Assembly (NCBI GenBank): GCA_017633615.1
Contig: JAGBPB010000019.1
Location: 1-64,000, forward strand
Source of the DNA: Bacteroidaceae bacterium
Lineage (GTDB): Bacteria; Bacteroidota; Bacteroidia; Bacteroidales; Bacteroidaceae
DNA: 64,000 nucleotides
Direction of reading: 5' to 3'
The notes under the pieces are model-generated. The model did not search any database and was not told the DNA's origin. It was given only the letters and a program-made list of their open reading frames with translations. Below are positions 50,665 through 58,628 of the stretch, in pieces (position 1 is the stretch's first letter; every line of letters begins with the position of its first letter). The translations under genes were made by a program, and so were the position numbers.

Positions 50665-50982
50665 TTATTCAGCAGGTGCAGGTTCCGGATTGGCGGCGTT
50701 CCACTGTCCGTAGAGGGCTATCAGGTTCTTGAGACCGTAAGCCTTCATGTCACGGTGATAAATCACGTCAATGCATAGGTCCAACAAAGCCTTGTCAGAA
50801 CCTTGCGGTGTGGTGAGCAGTGAGCGGATGTTCAGCTTAAGCTTGTCAAGGGATTGTTCTGTGACAATGCCGCTGCTGTCAATAAGCAGCTGGAACAATG
50901 AAAACCGGCGGATAGTGCTCAGATTCTCATCAGATACGCTGATGCTGCGTGTTCCTGATTCATTGGCTTGAATAGTGTACAT
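50665..50982 (-). CDS. Unknown 105-aa protein in the amidase operon
   Basis: I do not recognise the family. The protein is soluble and mostly helical with a beta N-terminus (MYTIQANESGTRSISVSDEN) and a Pro/Ala tail (NPEPAPAE). It lies between the amidase-like gene (12 bp upstream) and the YgiQ gene (5 bp downstream), so it is certainly co-transcribed with them. Confidence 0.6.
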   Translation of the reverse strand: MYTIQANESGTRSISVSDENLSTIRRFSLFQLLIDSSGIVTEQSLDKLKLNIRSLLTTPQGSDKALLDLCIDVIYHRDMKAYGLKNLIALYGQWNAANPEPAPAE

Positions 50983-50994
50983 AGTTATATTGGT

Positions 50995-53880
50995 TTATTT
51001 ATCGGTCAAATATCTTAGAGCAGACTTCATGATACGGTTACGTTCCTTTTCTGATTCCACACTCTCAAACGGGAATCCAAGGGTAAGGGTACTGCCAGTC
51101 CTGTCCTTAAATCCTATTCCGGCCGGCAGTTTGCTGTCTGTGTACGTGAACAGAGTGGAGGCGCGCCCTACAGGACTGATAACATCGGGCTTTGTTACGC
51201 CGTAATAATCCTTTGTGGCAGTGCGCCTGATGCTGGTCTTGCTGCGCATTCCTTTTATCTGATTCTCTGTGCGTGAAGGCAACGGGCCTTCCCAGCGATA
51301 GTGTAGCACTTGGGCGGTAAAGGATTCATCTTTAAGGTCAGAAATCATGTCGGCGCCGACGTATGAACCGCTGCACAGCAAGGCTCCGCCTCTGTTAAGA
51401 TAATCCCTGATGATCTGTTGCATTACAGGAGGGAACGTGGAGTAATCCTTATGGCAGATGGTGTCCTGAGCGGAATGTTTCTGTAGTCCCAGAATGAGAT
51501 CTGTCACGCTGTAATCAGTCAGCTTTACCATTCCGTCCTGCACAGACTCCCGGCTGCATGAAACGAATGACCAGCCTGCCTCGGCAATGGAGCGTCCGTG
51601 AACCTCAGGATAATCAAAGGTGTTGCCTGCAATCAGCTGACCGTCAAGGCTGTTGTCACCCATTCCCAGTGAAACTTCCTCAGGTGATGAGATGGAGTCC
51701 AATGCAAATATCTGTTGTGCTCCGCTCAGGATGGGAGAACGCATATACTGCACACCCGGATCAGAAAGTATGTCAAAGCCTCTTGTGCTGTCTGTGTAAA
51801 TGGTCTCAGGTGCACTCAGGCGTTGGAATCCGTTGACAACCATCACTAACCCCTTGCTTCCGGATGTAAGGCATGCTGCAAGTGTCTCAGACGGCATGCT
51901 CTGTCCGCCGTCGTTGACAGCGGTAACCTTGAAACGGTACAGGCGGTCTGGCTCCGGGGTGAAGCTGTAGTTGTTTGTGCTGCATAGTGTTCCGTCATCA
52001 AATCCGTTATCATCAATGGCGGTATATACTATATATCCGTTGGGCTTTGCCGTGGGTTCCAAAGGATCGTCAACGGCTTGCCAGGAAAGCTGAAGGTTCT
52101 TTTCATCGTCAGACTTAATGTGAAAATGATCAACCGGCAATGGCTGTACCACGTAACTGCGGTTGTGCAGGAAGCTGACATACTTGAGCAATGACTTGTA
52201 GATGGAGCGTGATGCCGTGAATCGGAAATTGGGATTGAGTGCCAGCGCCACGTCACGGTAGTTCTGGTGTGACAGCAGTTCCAACAGCATGGAGAGTATG
52301 TGAGGTTCACGGCTCTCACAGTAGTTCTTATCCCAAACGCCGCGGTAATCCCACTCAACTCCTATGGCTGGGGGTAGATCCTGTTTTAATCCCGTAACAA
52401 CCATGTCAGCCAGATCGCGGCTTATGTCACGCGAATGCCCTTCGCCCAACAGACCGTCATTGAATGATGTAGTGCAGATGCCCAGTGTTCCGTAAATGGA
52501 GTCGTTGAAGTTGTAGCCGGCATCAGTGTGCAGCGCAAAATAGAGTTCCAATGGAACGCCCAGTCCGCTGGTTTTCTTGTTGAAAATGGAACCGCCGGAT
52601 ATCCAGTTGGCCATAAAAGGACGTGTCCAGATGTCATCTCTGTAGTCATCGGTTCCCTCATATTTGTTATAGACACTGTCCGGTGCTCCCGCAAACCTTG
52701 TATAGTAACGGGCGCCCATATTGTAAAGCGGAGCGGTAAGTTCATGTCCTTCACGTGACTCTGTTATCATACCTCCGCCAAAACGGACAGCATCGGCACT
52801 TACTGTGCCGTGCGTATCACTACTGTTATCAAGACTTACCATACCTTGCGGGCTCTGACCCTTCTTGAAATGGAAGGTTCCCAGATATACCCATGTGCCG
52901 CCGCCCATGCGCTGGTTTACGCGAAAAATGGTTGAGCCGCCTGTATGAAATACAATGTACCGGGCGTCATTGACGCTGTTGGAGAGTGTCTGGTAGGTAA
53001 CATAAACAGCATAATCACCATCCTCAGGGATATCAGGGATCCAGAATGCGGTTGACATGCCTATGCCCGGGCTGTTGCCTGTCTGTGCAGTCCTGGTAAG
53101 AACTTCCAAGGTGTCGGGACAGATGCGGAGTGAATCGTCAAGATAGCCTCCTCCTTTATGGTCTTTCCATGTACCGTCTTCCCTGTAACCTGACTGTCCG
53201 CTCTTTACTATCACGCTGTTGGTCTGCCAATCACGTTCACGGGCGGAATAGACCACCGCTCCGGCATTCTCCATCATGGGTATCAGGTAGGGATTGGTGA
53301 ATGACTGGGTAAGAAGGTCTTCACGGGTGCAGTACAGCGGCGGACGTTGCCATGCCCATGCGCTGTCACCGTTGTCATAATAAAGACCATGACTGGGGAT
53401 TACCGCCATGTGTATGTTAGTCAAACCTTTCTTGGGTTTGAATAAGCGGCTCTCTTCTGTTACCCAGGGCTTGCCGCGGTATGATGTCTCATTCCACAGT
53501 TTGTCCTGGTCAGCCTCTTTTCTGGCCCAGTTGGGAATTAGCCTCTCGATGGGCTTGCCTCCGGTATGGATCTCCAGGCTCCAGTTCCTGATGTCCTTGG
53601 GCAGAGACTTGCGCAGGTCCGTGTAAATCTCATCAACAAGTTCCGGTCTGAAACGCTGATAACTGAAGTTGATATTGAGGTAAATATCCAGTCTGTGGCC
53701 GTTACGGTTAATGTTTGTCTTATCAACCCTGATGGTTTTAAGGTCAAACTCACCTTCATACTGTTCAAAGTGCTGTTTTACTTTGGAGCGAATAACCGCA
53801 TTGCCCGTCTGAGCTGACAGAGATGAGACGGACAGAATGACGGCCAGCGCCGCCAGGAAGGCTTTAATGCGCCGGAACAT
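50995..53880 (-). CDS. Secreted amidase_3-like protein with inserted golvesin-like domain
   Basis: The protein is 961 aa from the ATG at 53880, with a signal peptide ending SLSAQ. Related Bacteroidetes proteins are often annotated 'xanthan lyase', but the sequence shows a split N-acetylmuramoyl-alanine amidase fold. The pieces are IPSHGLYYDNGD (His164), AGAVVYSARERD, FALHTDAGYN (His451) and PHILSMLLELLSHQN (Glu534 as catalytic Glu), matching the zinc ligands and Glu of PF01520. A golvesin-like beta-sandwich (about 228-372) is inserted between the first and third pieces. An Fn3 domain (about 580-675) and a unique C-terminal region follow. It probably cleaves peptidoglycan stem peptides in the periplasm. 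Confidence 0.65.
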   Translation of the reverse strand: MFRRIKAFLAALAVILSVSSLSAQTGNAVIRSKVKQHFEQYEGEFDLKTIRVDKTNINRNGHRLDIYLNINFSYQRFRPELVDEIYTDLRKSLPKDIRNWSLEIHTGGKPIERLIPNWARKEADQDKLWNETSYRGKPWVTEESRLFKPKKGLTNIHMAVIPSHGLYYDNGDSAWAWQRPPLYCTREDLLTQSFTNPYLIPMMENAGAVVYSARERDWQTNSVIVKSGQSGYREDGTWKDHKGGGYLDDSLRICPDTLEVLTRTAQTGNSPGIGMSTAFWIPDIPEDGDYAVYVTYQTLSNSVNDARYIVFHTGGSTIFRVNQRMGGGTWVYLGTFHFKKGQSPQGMVSLDNSSDTHGTVSADAVRFGGGMITESREGHELTAPLYNMGARYYTRFAGAPDSVYNKYEGTDDYRDDIWTRPFMANWISGGSIFNKKTSGLGVPLELYFALHTDAGYNFNDSIYGTLGICTTSFNDGLLGEGHSRDISRDLADMVVTGLKQDLPPAIGVEWDYRGVWDKNYCESREPHILSMLLELLSHQNYRDVALALNPNFRFTASRSIYKSLLKYVSFLHNRSYVVQPLPVDHFHIKSDDEKNLQLSWQAVDDPLEPTAKPNGYIVYTAIDDNGFDDGTLCSTNNYSFTPEPDRLYRFKVTAVNDGGQSMPSETLAACLTSGSKGLVMVVNGFQRLSAPETIYTDSTRGFDILSDPGVQYMRSPILSGAQQIFALDSISSPEEVSLGMGDNSLDGQLIAGNTFDYPEVHGRSIAEAGWSFVSCSRESVQDGMVKLTDYSVTDLILGLQKHSAQDTICHKDYSTFPPVMQQIIRDYLNRGGALLCSGSYVGADMISDLKDESFTAQVLHYRWEGPLPSRTENQIKGMRSKTSIRRTATKDYYGVTKPDVISPVGRASTLFTYTDSKLPAGIGFKDRTGSTLTLGFPFESVESEKERNRIMKSALRYLTDK

Positions 53881-53899
53881 GCCAAAAGGAGTATGATTC

Positions 53900-54172
53900 T
53901 TACTTTTTGAGCTTGACAAGCCGGTCTATGACATCAGACATACTGGTCTGAAAGTCCTTTATGAGCTTGTTGTAATACTGCTTGGCGTTACCCGGCTCAG
54001 TATGGCTGATACGGGTTATGTATTCATTGTCTATCTTGAGGAGATCAAGTATTATCTTTTCTGCCTCTTCCTGACTGGTGCCGGGAACCAGTTCCTTATA
54101 TACAAGACACTCGGTGAAAATATCACCTATCACATAACTGATGTCTCTCTTGAGATGTCTGCGACTAGCCAT
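53900..54172 (-). CDS. Unknown 90-aa conserved-looking protein heading the amidase operon
   Basis: The protein is 90 aa, basic at both ends (MASRRHLKRDISYVIGDIFT and RLVKLKK) and entirely helical in pattern, with no membrane segment. I do not know the family. It starts 24 bp after a TATCTTCG element and ends 20 bp before the amidase-like gene. Confidence 0.65.
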   Translation of the reverse strand: MASRRHLKRDISYVIGDIFTECLVYKELVPGTSQEEAEKIILDLLKIDNEYITRISHTEPGNAKQYYNKLIKDFQTSMSDVIDRLVKLKK

Positions 54173-54196
54173 AAACTCTGTGTTTTAATGTTTATG

Positions 54197-54204
54197 CGAA
54201 GATA
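54197..54204 (-). promoter_or_regulatory. -7 element (TATCTTCG) for the amidase operon
   Basis: The minus-strand TATCTTCG is 24 bp upstream of the 90-aa gene. It separates this operon from the lipid-kinase gene. Confidence 0.5.
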
Positions 54205-54208
54205 AGCA

Positions 54209-55105
54209 TTAATTTGGAATAATGAAACTGATTGCGCCGGGGATAATTTCAATGTGGAAATCATTGCCGGGCAACATCTCACCGTCCAGACACAACTCAA
54301 TCTGTTTGTCTGAATGAACATCAACGGTCTTGGACTGGCGGTAGATAAAATGCTTGCTGGCCTTTGGGTCGTCCAAGTGCTTTCCTGCGGTGTAGATCGG
54401 GAGCAGACCAAGGAATCCGGCCAGGGTTGTTGTCTTACAGTATCCAACCTCAATCAGACCGTCATCATTCTTGGCGCGGGGTGAGCAGAAAAACTCGCCG
54501 CCCACATGGTTGTTGTTGCCAAGTGTGCAGAGCAGCATGCGTTTGCCGGGATTGAGCTCCTCACCATCGGCCTTAACCTGGATGCGATTGAAACGTCCGC
54601 AGAAGATGGCTTTCACTATACCCCAACGGTATGGATTCTTGTTACCTTTGCGGCTCAGTTTGTTGGCTGTAGACGCTACAACTGAATCGAAACCGAAATT
54701 GCATACGTTGATTGAATAGCGGTCGGCATTAACCTGAATGATATCTAATTTATGGGGTGTGCCTTTAACCAATTGTTCCACACTCAGGAAATCCTTTCCC
54801 TCATAATACTTGATGAAATCATTGCCGCTGCCGTATGCCAGTACTGCCAGATGCTTTTTGTCGGCTCCAACCATACCAGTGGCTACCTCATTGATGGTTC
54901 CGTCACCGCCACAGGCAACAAAGCATGTCTCCTGGTCAGGATATTGCGCACAATACTCCTTGACGAACTGTGTAGCGCTTCTTTCTGCGGTTGTAGTGTA
55001 GATTTCAAAATCTAAGGGTTTTTCCAGTCTCTTGATGTCAGCCTCTATTTTCTGGGCATTCCCTGCTTTGCTGGGCTCAGCATTGATAATAAAACAATAA
55101 TGCAT
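54209..55105 (-). CDS. Diacylglycerol/sphingolipid kinase family protein (DagK/YegS-like)
   Basis: The protein is 298 aa. The nucleotide-binding GGDGTINEVA (66-75) and GSGNDF motifs of the DAGK catalytic family (PF00781) are present, with the C-terminal beta-domain CLDGEMLPG. It phosphorylates a lipid such as diacylglycerol or a sphingoid base; Bacteroidales do make sphingolipids, so either is possible. The lone gene has a TATATTTG promoter at 55144. Confidence 0.85.
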   Translation of the reverse strand: MHYCFIINAEPSKAGNAQKIEADIKRLEKPLDFEIYTTTAERSATQFVKEYCAQYPDQETCFVACGGDGTINEVATGMVGADKKHLAVLAYGSGNDFIKYYEGKDFLSVEQLVKGTPHKLDIIQVNADRYSINVCNFGFDSVVASTANKLSRKGNKNPYRWGIVKAIFCGRFNRIQVKADGEELNPGKRMLLCTLGNNNHVGGEFFCSPRAKNDDGLIEVGYCKTTTLAGFLGLLPIYTAGKHLDDPKASKHFIYRQSKTVDVHSDKQIELCLDGEMLPGNDFHIEIIPGAISFIIPN

Positions 55106-55143
55106 ATAGTCCCGAATGTCTGTGGATTTGGTAAATTAACGTG

Positions 55144-55151
55144 CAAATATA
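55144..55151 (-). promoter_or_regulatory. -7 element (TATATTTG) for the lipid kinase
   Basis: This minus-strand full match is 39 bp upstream of the ATG at 55105. Confidence 0.5.
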
Positions 55152-55196
55152 AATAAAAAATCATACATAGACATTGGCTAGAAAAGAGTTGTTGCA

Positions 55197-55204
55197 TATC
55201 TTCG
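55197..55204 (+). promoter_or_regulatory. -7 element (TATCTTCG) for the DUF3575-like gene
   Basis: TATCTTCG lies 20 bp upstream of the ATG at 55224. Confidence 0.45.
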
Positions 55205-55223
55205 CACCGTAAAAAGGATAAAT

Positions 55224-55919
55224 ATGAAGAAAACATTTCTTGTTTTAGCTATTGCACTCTGTGTATGTGAGTCAATTAAGGGTATTAAACCAATTCAAAC
55301 AGAAGGCTTTGATCTGTATGGTAACAGTGTCAAGATAGATTTGGTCTCACTAGGGTTTGTTGCGCCCCAATTGCAATGGGAACACTATACTGATACACGT
55401 TTTTCATACGGAATATATGCACAAGCTCATTTTATGAACAGGAGTTCATTCCGAGATATGGACAAAAGTCCCGGTAAGAAAGTGGCTGATGACGGCGAGA
55501 AGTATGATACTAAGTGGGATCGCCGTTACAAGGGGGTGATGATCTGCCCCGAGGGACGCTTTTACGTAGGTAAAAAGCCGGCCAGGGGTTACTATCTTGC
55601 TACGCGTGCCGATATGGGTGTATTCAGGGAGTCTTTTGATGTAAAGAGACTGCATCTGATCGAAGGAAAGAGCGGGTACACGGAAGATGATTGGGAGTAT
55701 CTGGGCAATGAGAAAGGAGATCTGGTCTGGGGGCTTGGCTGTGGATTCGGAATGGGCTGTCAATATTATTTTGGAAAGAACTCACATTGGGGAATTGATA
55801 CCAATGCTTTCATCAAATCTGACTGGAAACTGGGTGATGACGATGAGAATGTGTGGGAATGGCTGAATGGCCCCGGACTGATGTTCGACCTGAATATCTC
55901 CATATTGTACAGATTCTGA
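55224..55919 (+). CDS. DUF3575-like secreted/outer-membrane protein
   Basis: The protein is 231 aa with a signal peptide (to about residue 20). Its short amphipathic strands and aromatic end (LNISILYRF) suggest a small outer-membrane beta-barrel. The pattern (KIDLVSLGFVAPQLQWEHY, then GRFYVGKKPARGYYL and GLGCGFGMGCQYYFG) resembles DUF3575 proteins, but I am not sure. The function is unknown. A 20-bp palindrome starts at its stop. Confidence 0.6.
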   Translation: MKKTFLVLAIALCVCESIKGIKPIQTEGFDLYGNSVKIDLVSLGFVAPQLQWEHYTDTRFSYGIYAQAHFMNRSSFRDMDKSPGKKVADDGEKYDTKWDRRYKGVMICPEGRFYVGKKPARGYYLATRADMGVFRESFDVKRLHLIEGKSGYTEDDWEYLGNEKGDLVWGLGCGFGMGCQYYFGKNSHWGIDTNAFIKSDWKLGDDDENVWEWLNGPGLMFDLNISILYRF

Positions 55920-55939
55920 TAAGTTTTTATAAAAACTTA
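55920..55939. repeat. 20-bp perfect palindrome
   Basis: TAAGTTTTTATAAAAACTTA starts immediately after the DUF3575-like stop. It is AT-only in its core, so it is a weak terminator or a protein-binding site. Confidence 0.55.
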
Positions 55940-55954
55940 AGTATGGCTGTTTGT

Positions 55955-55990
55955 AAGGTTGCGCTTTTTTGACGAAATTTGCGCAACCTT
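55955..55990 (+). terminator. Hairpin between the DUF3575-like gene and pfp
   Basis: Perfect 10-bp arms AAGGTTGCGC and GCGCAACCTT flank a 16-nt loop that starts with six T's. There is no strong T-tract after it, so it may work as an attenuator in the pfp leader instead. Confidence 0.45.
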
Positions 55991-56031
55991 TACAGATATA
56001 TTAGGGAGTTTAATAAACATATATAGAAAAA

Positions 56032-57678
56032 ATGAGTACAAAAAGTGCATTACAGATTGCCCGTGCCGCTTATCAGCCTAAACTTCCCAAGGCTCTTCGC
56101 GGTGCTTTGAAGGCTGTTGAGGGTGAGCCCACACAGTCAGTAGCTGACCAGGAAGAGGTTAAGAAACTCTTCCCCAACACTTATGGTATGCCGTACCTCA
56201 AGTTTGAGCCGGCTGAAGGTGCTGTTGCCAAGAAATCGCTGAACGCAGGCGTTATCCTGTCTGGTGGTCAGGCTCCCGGCGGACACAACGTTATAGCAGG
56301 TCTGTTTGACGGACTCAAGAAGCTCAACCCCGCCAACAAACTGTACGGATTCATCCTGGGCCCAGGCGGTCTGGTTGACCACAACTATATGGAGCTCACA
56401 GCCGATATCATCGACGAGTACCGCAATACCGGAGGTTTCGATATCATCGGTTCCGGTCGTACCAAACTTGAAAAGAAGGATCAGTTTGACAAGGGTCTGG
56501 AGATACTGAAGGCTCTTGACATTAAGGCTCTTGTAATCATCGGTGGTGATGACTCAAACACCAACGCTTGCGTTTTGGCCGAGTACTACAAGGCTATCGG
56601 CGCAGGTGTTCAGGTAATAGGCTGCCCCAAGACCATTGACGGTGACCTTAAGAACTCCGAGATTGAAACCTCATTCGGTTTTGACACCGCTACCAAGGTT
56701 TACTCAGAGATTATAGGTAACATTGAACGTGACTGCAACTCAGCACGTAAGTACTGGCACTTTATCAAGCTGATGGGCCGTTCAGCCAGCCATGTTACTC
56801 TGGAGTGCGCTCTGCAGACCCAGCCTAACGTAACCCTTATCGGTGAGGAGGTTGAGGCCAAGAACCAGACTCTTGATGACATTGTAACATATATCGCTCA
56901 GGTTATTGCTGACCGTGCAGCACGTGGCCTCAACTTCGGTACCGTTCTGGTTCCCGAGGGCCTGATAGAGTTCATCCCCGCTATCAAAAAACTTATAGCT
57001 GAACTGAATGACGTACTTGCTGCCAACCAGGCTGAGTTCGATATGATTCAGCGCGATAAGAAGATCCAGTACATAGTAAGCAAGCTTTCCAAGCAGAACG
57101 CTGCTATATTCCAGAGCCTGCCTGAGAGTGTAAGCCGTCAGCTGGCTCTGGAGCGTGATCCGCACGGAAACGTACAGGTATCACTCATTGAGACTGAGCA
57201 ACTTTTGGCCGATATGGTTGGCGTTAAGCTTGCTGAATGGAAGAAGGAGGGCAAGTATCTGGGTAAGTACGCTACACAGCATCACTTCTGTGGTTACGAG
57301 GGCCGTTGCGCCGCTCCGTCAAACTTTGATGCTGACTACTGCTACAGCCTTGGATACAACGCATCAATGCTGATTGCTGCCGGCAAGACCGGTTATATGT
57401 CATCAATCAAGAATACCGTAGCTCCTGCAGACCAGTGGATAGCCGGCGGTATTCCTATCACCATGATGATGAACATGGAGAAGCGTAACGGTGAGATGAA
57501 GCCCGTTATCCGCAAGGCTCTGGTTGAACTTAACGGCGCACCCTTCAAGGAGTTCGTCAAGCATCGTGCAGAGTGGGCCCGTGAAACAAGTTTCGTTTAT
57601 CCTGGTCCTATCCAGTACTTTGGTCCCACAGAGGTTTGTGACCAGCCTACCAAGACTCTGCAGCTAGAGCATAAGTAA
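56032..57678 (+). CDS. pfp: PPi-type 6-phosphofructokinase
   Basis: The protein is 548 aa, the length of the long PPi-dependent group. The donor-determining GGDDSN (171-176, Asp in place of Gly) and PKTIDGDL (199-206) mark pyrophosphate use. SGGQAPGGHNVI is the N-terminal phosphate loop. It interconverts fructose-6-phosphate and fructose-1,6-bisphosphate reversibly, alongside the ATP enzyme at 35138. It is probably co-transcribed with the lysozyme gene 9 bp downstream. Confidence 0.93.
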   Translation: MSTKSALQIARAAYQPKLPKALRGALKAVEGEPTQSVADQEEVKKLFPNTYGMPYLKFEPAEGAVAKKSLNAGVILSGGQAPGGHNVIAGLFDGLKKLNPANKLYGFILGPGGLVDHNYMELTADIIDEYRNTGGFDIIGSGRTKLEKKDQFDKGLEILKALDIKALVIIGGDDSNTNACVLAEYYKAIGAGVQVIGCPKTIDGDLKNSEIETSFGFDTATKVYSEIIGNIERDCNSARKYWHFIKLMGRSASHVTLECALQTQPNVTLIGEEVEAKNQTLDDIVTYIAQVIADRAARGLNFGTVLVPEGLIEFIPAIKKLIAELNDVLAANQAEFDMIQRDKKIQYIVSKLSKQNAAIFQSLPESVSRQLALERDPHGNVQVSLIETEQLLADMVGVKLAEWKKEGKYLGKYATQHHFCGYEGRCAAPSNFDADYCYSLGYNASMLIAAGKTGYMSSIKNTVAPADQWIAGGIPITMMMNMEKRNGEMKPVIRKALVELNGAPFKEFVKHRAEWARETSFVYPGPIQYFGPTEVCDQPTKTLQLEHK

Positions 57679-57687
57679 AATTTTGCT

Positions 57688-58527
57688 ATGGCCGCCAGCA
57701 TAGGCAAGAGCAAAAAAAAGAAAAGGGTTTCCGTTCCTAAAAAGAAAGGACGGAAGCCCTTTTATATGTTGCCTGACTGGTTGCACTGGCTTGTAACAAT
57801 ACTCCTGATACTGATTGTTTCAGCAGGAGCTTATTACCTTTTCCTGCGTCCCTATTTCTACCGTCTGCGCCCATGCCAGGGAGCCAGGGAATATGGGGTA
57901 TGCCTGCCTTCCGGTTTCCTGTACTATGGTATTGACGTTTCACATCACCAGGGCAAGATTGACTGGAGCAAGGTTGCTGAATTATCGGCCTTGAACGGTT
58001 ATCCTGTCAGGTTCGTTATAATGAAGGCTACAGAGGGCAGCACCTTTACTGATCCTGAATATCTGGATAATATCCGTGATGCGCGTGAAGCAGGTTTTGT
58101 ATGCGGGGTATATCATTTTTATGATCCATGCGTATCGCCCGATAAGCAGGCCGAGCACTATATGAATACGGTGAAACTGCAAAAGGGTGATTTGGTTCCG
58201 GTCGTCGATGTGGAGCGGTCAGGACGCTCATCTGGAGACCTGCAGCGTGAGTTGTCAGTCTTTCTGGGACTGCTGGAGTCACATTACGGAGTCAAGCCTA
58301 TCATATACGCCTCTACCAAATTCCGCAGGAGGCATCTGAACAGTACTGCATTTGACAGATATCCGTTTTGGGTGGCACATTATTATGTGGTACGTCCTGA
58401 GACAGTCAAGCCATGGATTATTTGGCAATTTACTGACCATGCAAGTGTGGAGGGAATAAACGGCCACACTGATTTCAACGTTTTCAAGGGCACTGAGGCC
58501 GATTTCAACGCACTCAGATTGAAGTGA
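57688..58527 (+). CDS. Membrane-anchored GH25 lysozyme
   Basis: The protein is 279 aa. A very basic cytoplasmic tail (KSKKKKRVSVPKKKGRK) precedes one transmembrane helix (about 32-52) and a periplasmic GH25 muramidase domain. The catalytic residues are Asp83 (YGIDVSHHQG), Glu116 (KATEGS) and Asp174/Glu176 (VVDVE). It should cleave the MurNAc-GlcNAc bond of peptidoglycan. A functional link to the upstream pfp is not obvious. Confidence 0.88.
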   Translation: MAASIGKSKKKKRVSVPKKKGRKPFYMLPDWLHWLVTILLILIVSAGAYYLFLRPYFYRLRPCQGAREYGVCLPSGFLYYGIDVSHHQGKIDWSKVAELSALNGYPVRFVIMKATEGSTFTDPEYLDNIRDAREAGFVCGVYHFYDPCVSPDKQAEHYMNTVKLQKGDLVPVVDVERSGRSSGDLQRELSVFLGLLESHYGVKPIIYASTKFRRRHLNSTAFDRYPFWVAHYYVVRPETVKPWIIWQFTDHASVEGINGHTDFNVFKGTEADFNALRLK

Positions 58528-58589
58528 CTTTTAGGAGATTTCCCCTGAACAAGTAGGGATTTTCCGTAACCGGGGTGCTTTTACCATGC

Positions 58590-58597
58590 TATTTTTG
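58590..58597 (+). promoter_or_regulatory. -7 element (TATTTTTG) for the Ser/Arg-repeat protein
   Basis: This full match is 31 bp upstream of the ATG at 58629 and inside the longer alternative frame, supporting the shorter start. Confidence 0.55.
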
Positions 58598-58628
58598 CAT
58601 CAGAAAGAAACCACAAAAACAAACGGTT

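Noticed and set aside
53881..53919. Extended start of the amidase-like gene
   Set aside because: It begins with TTG inside the upstream gene and would bury the signal peptide. The ATG at 53880 starts directly before it.
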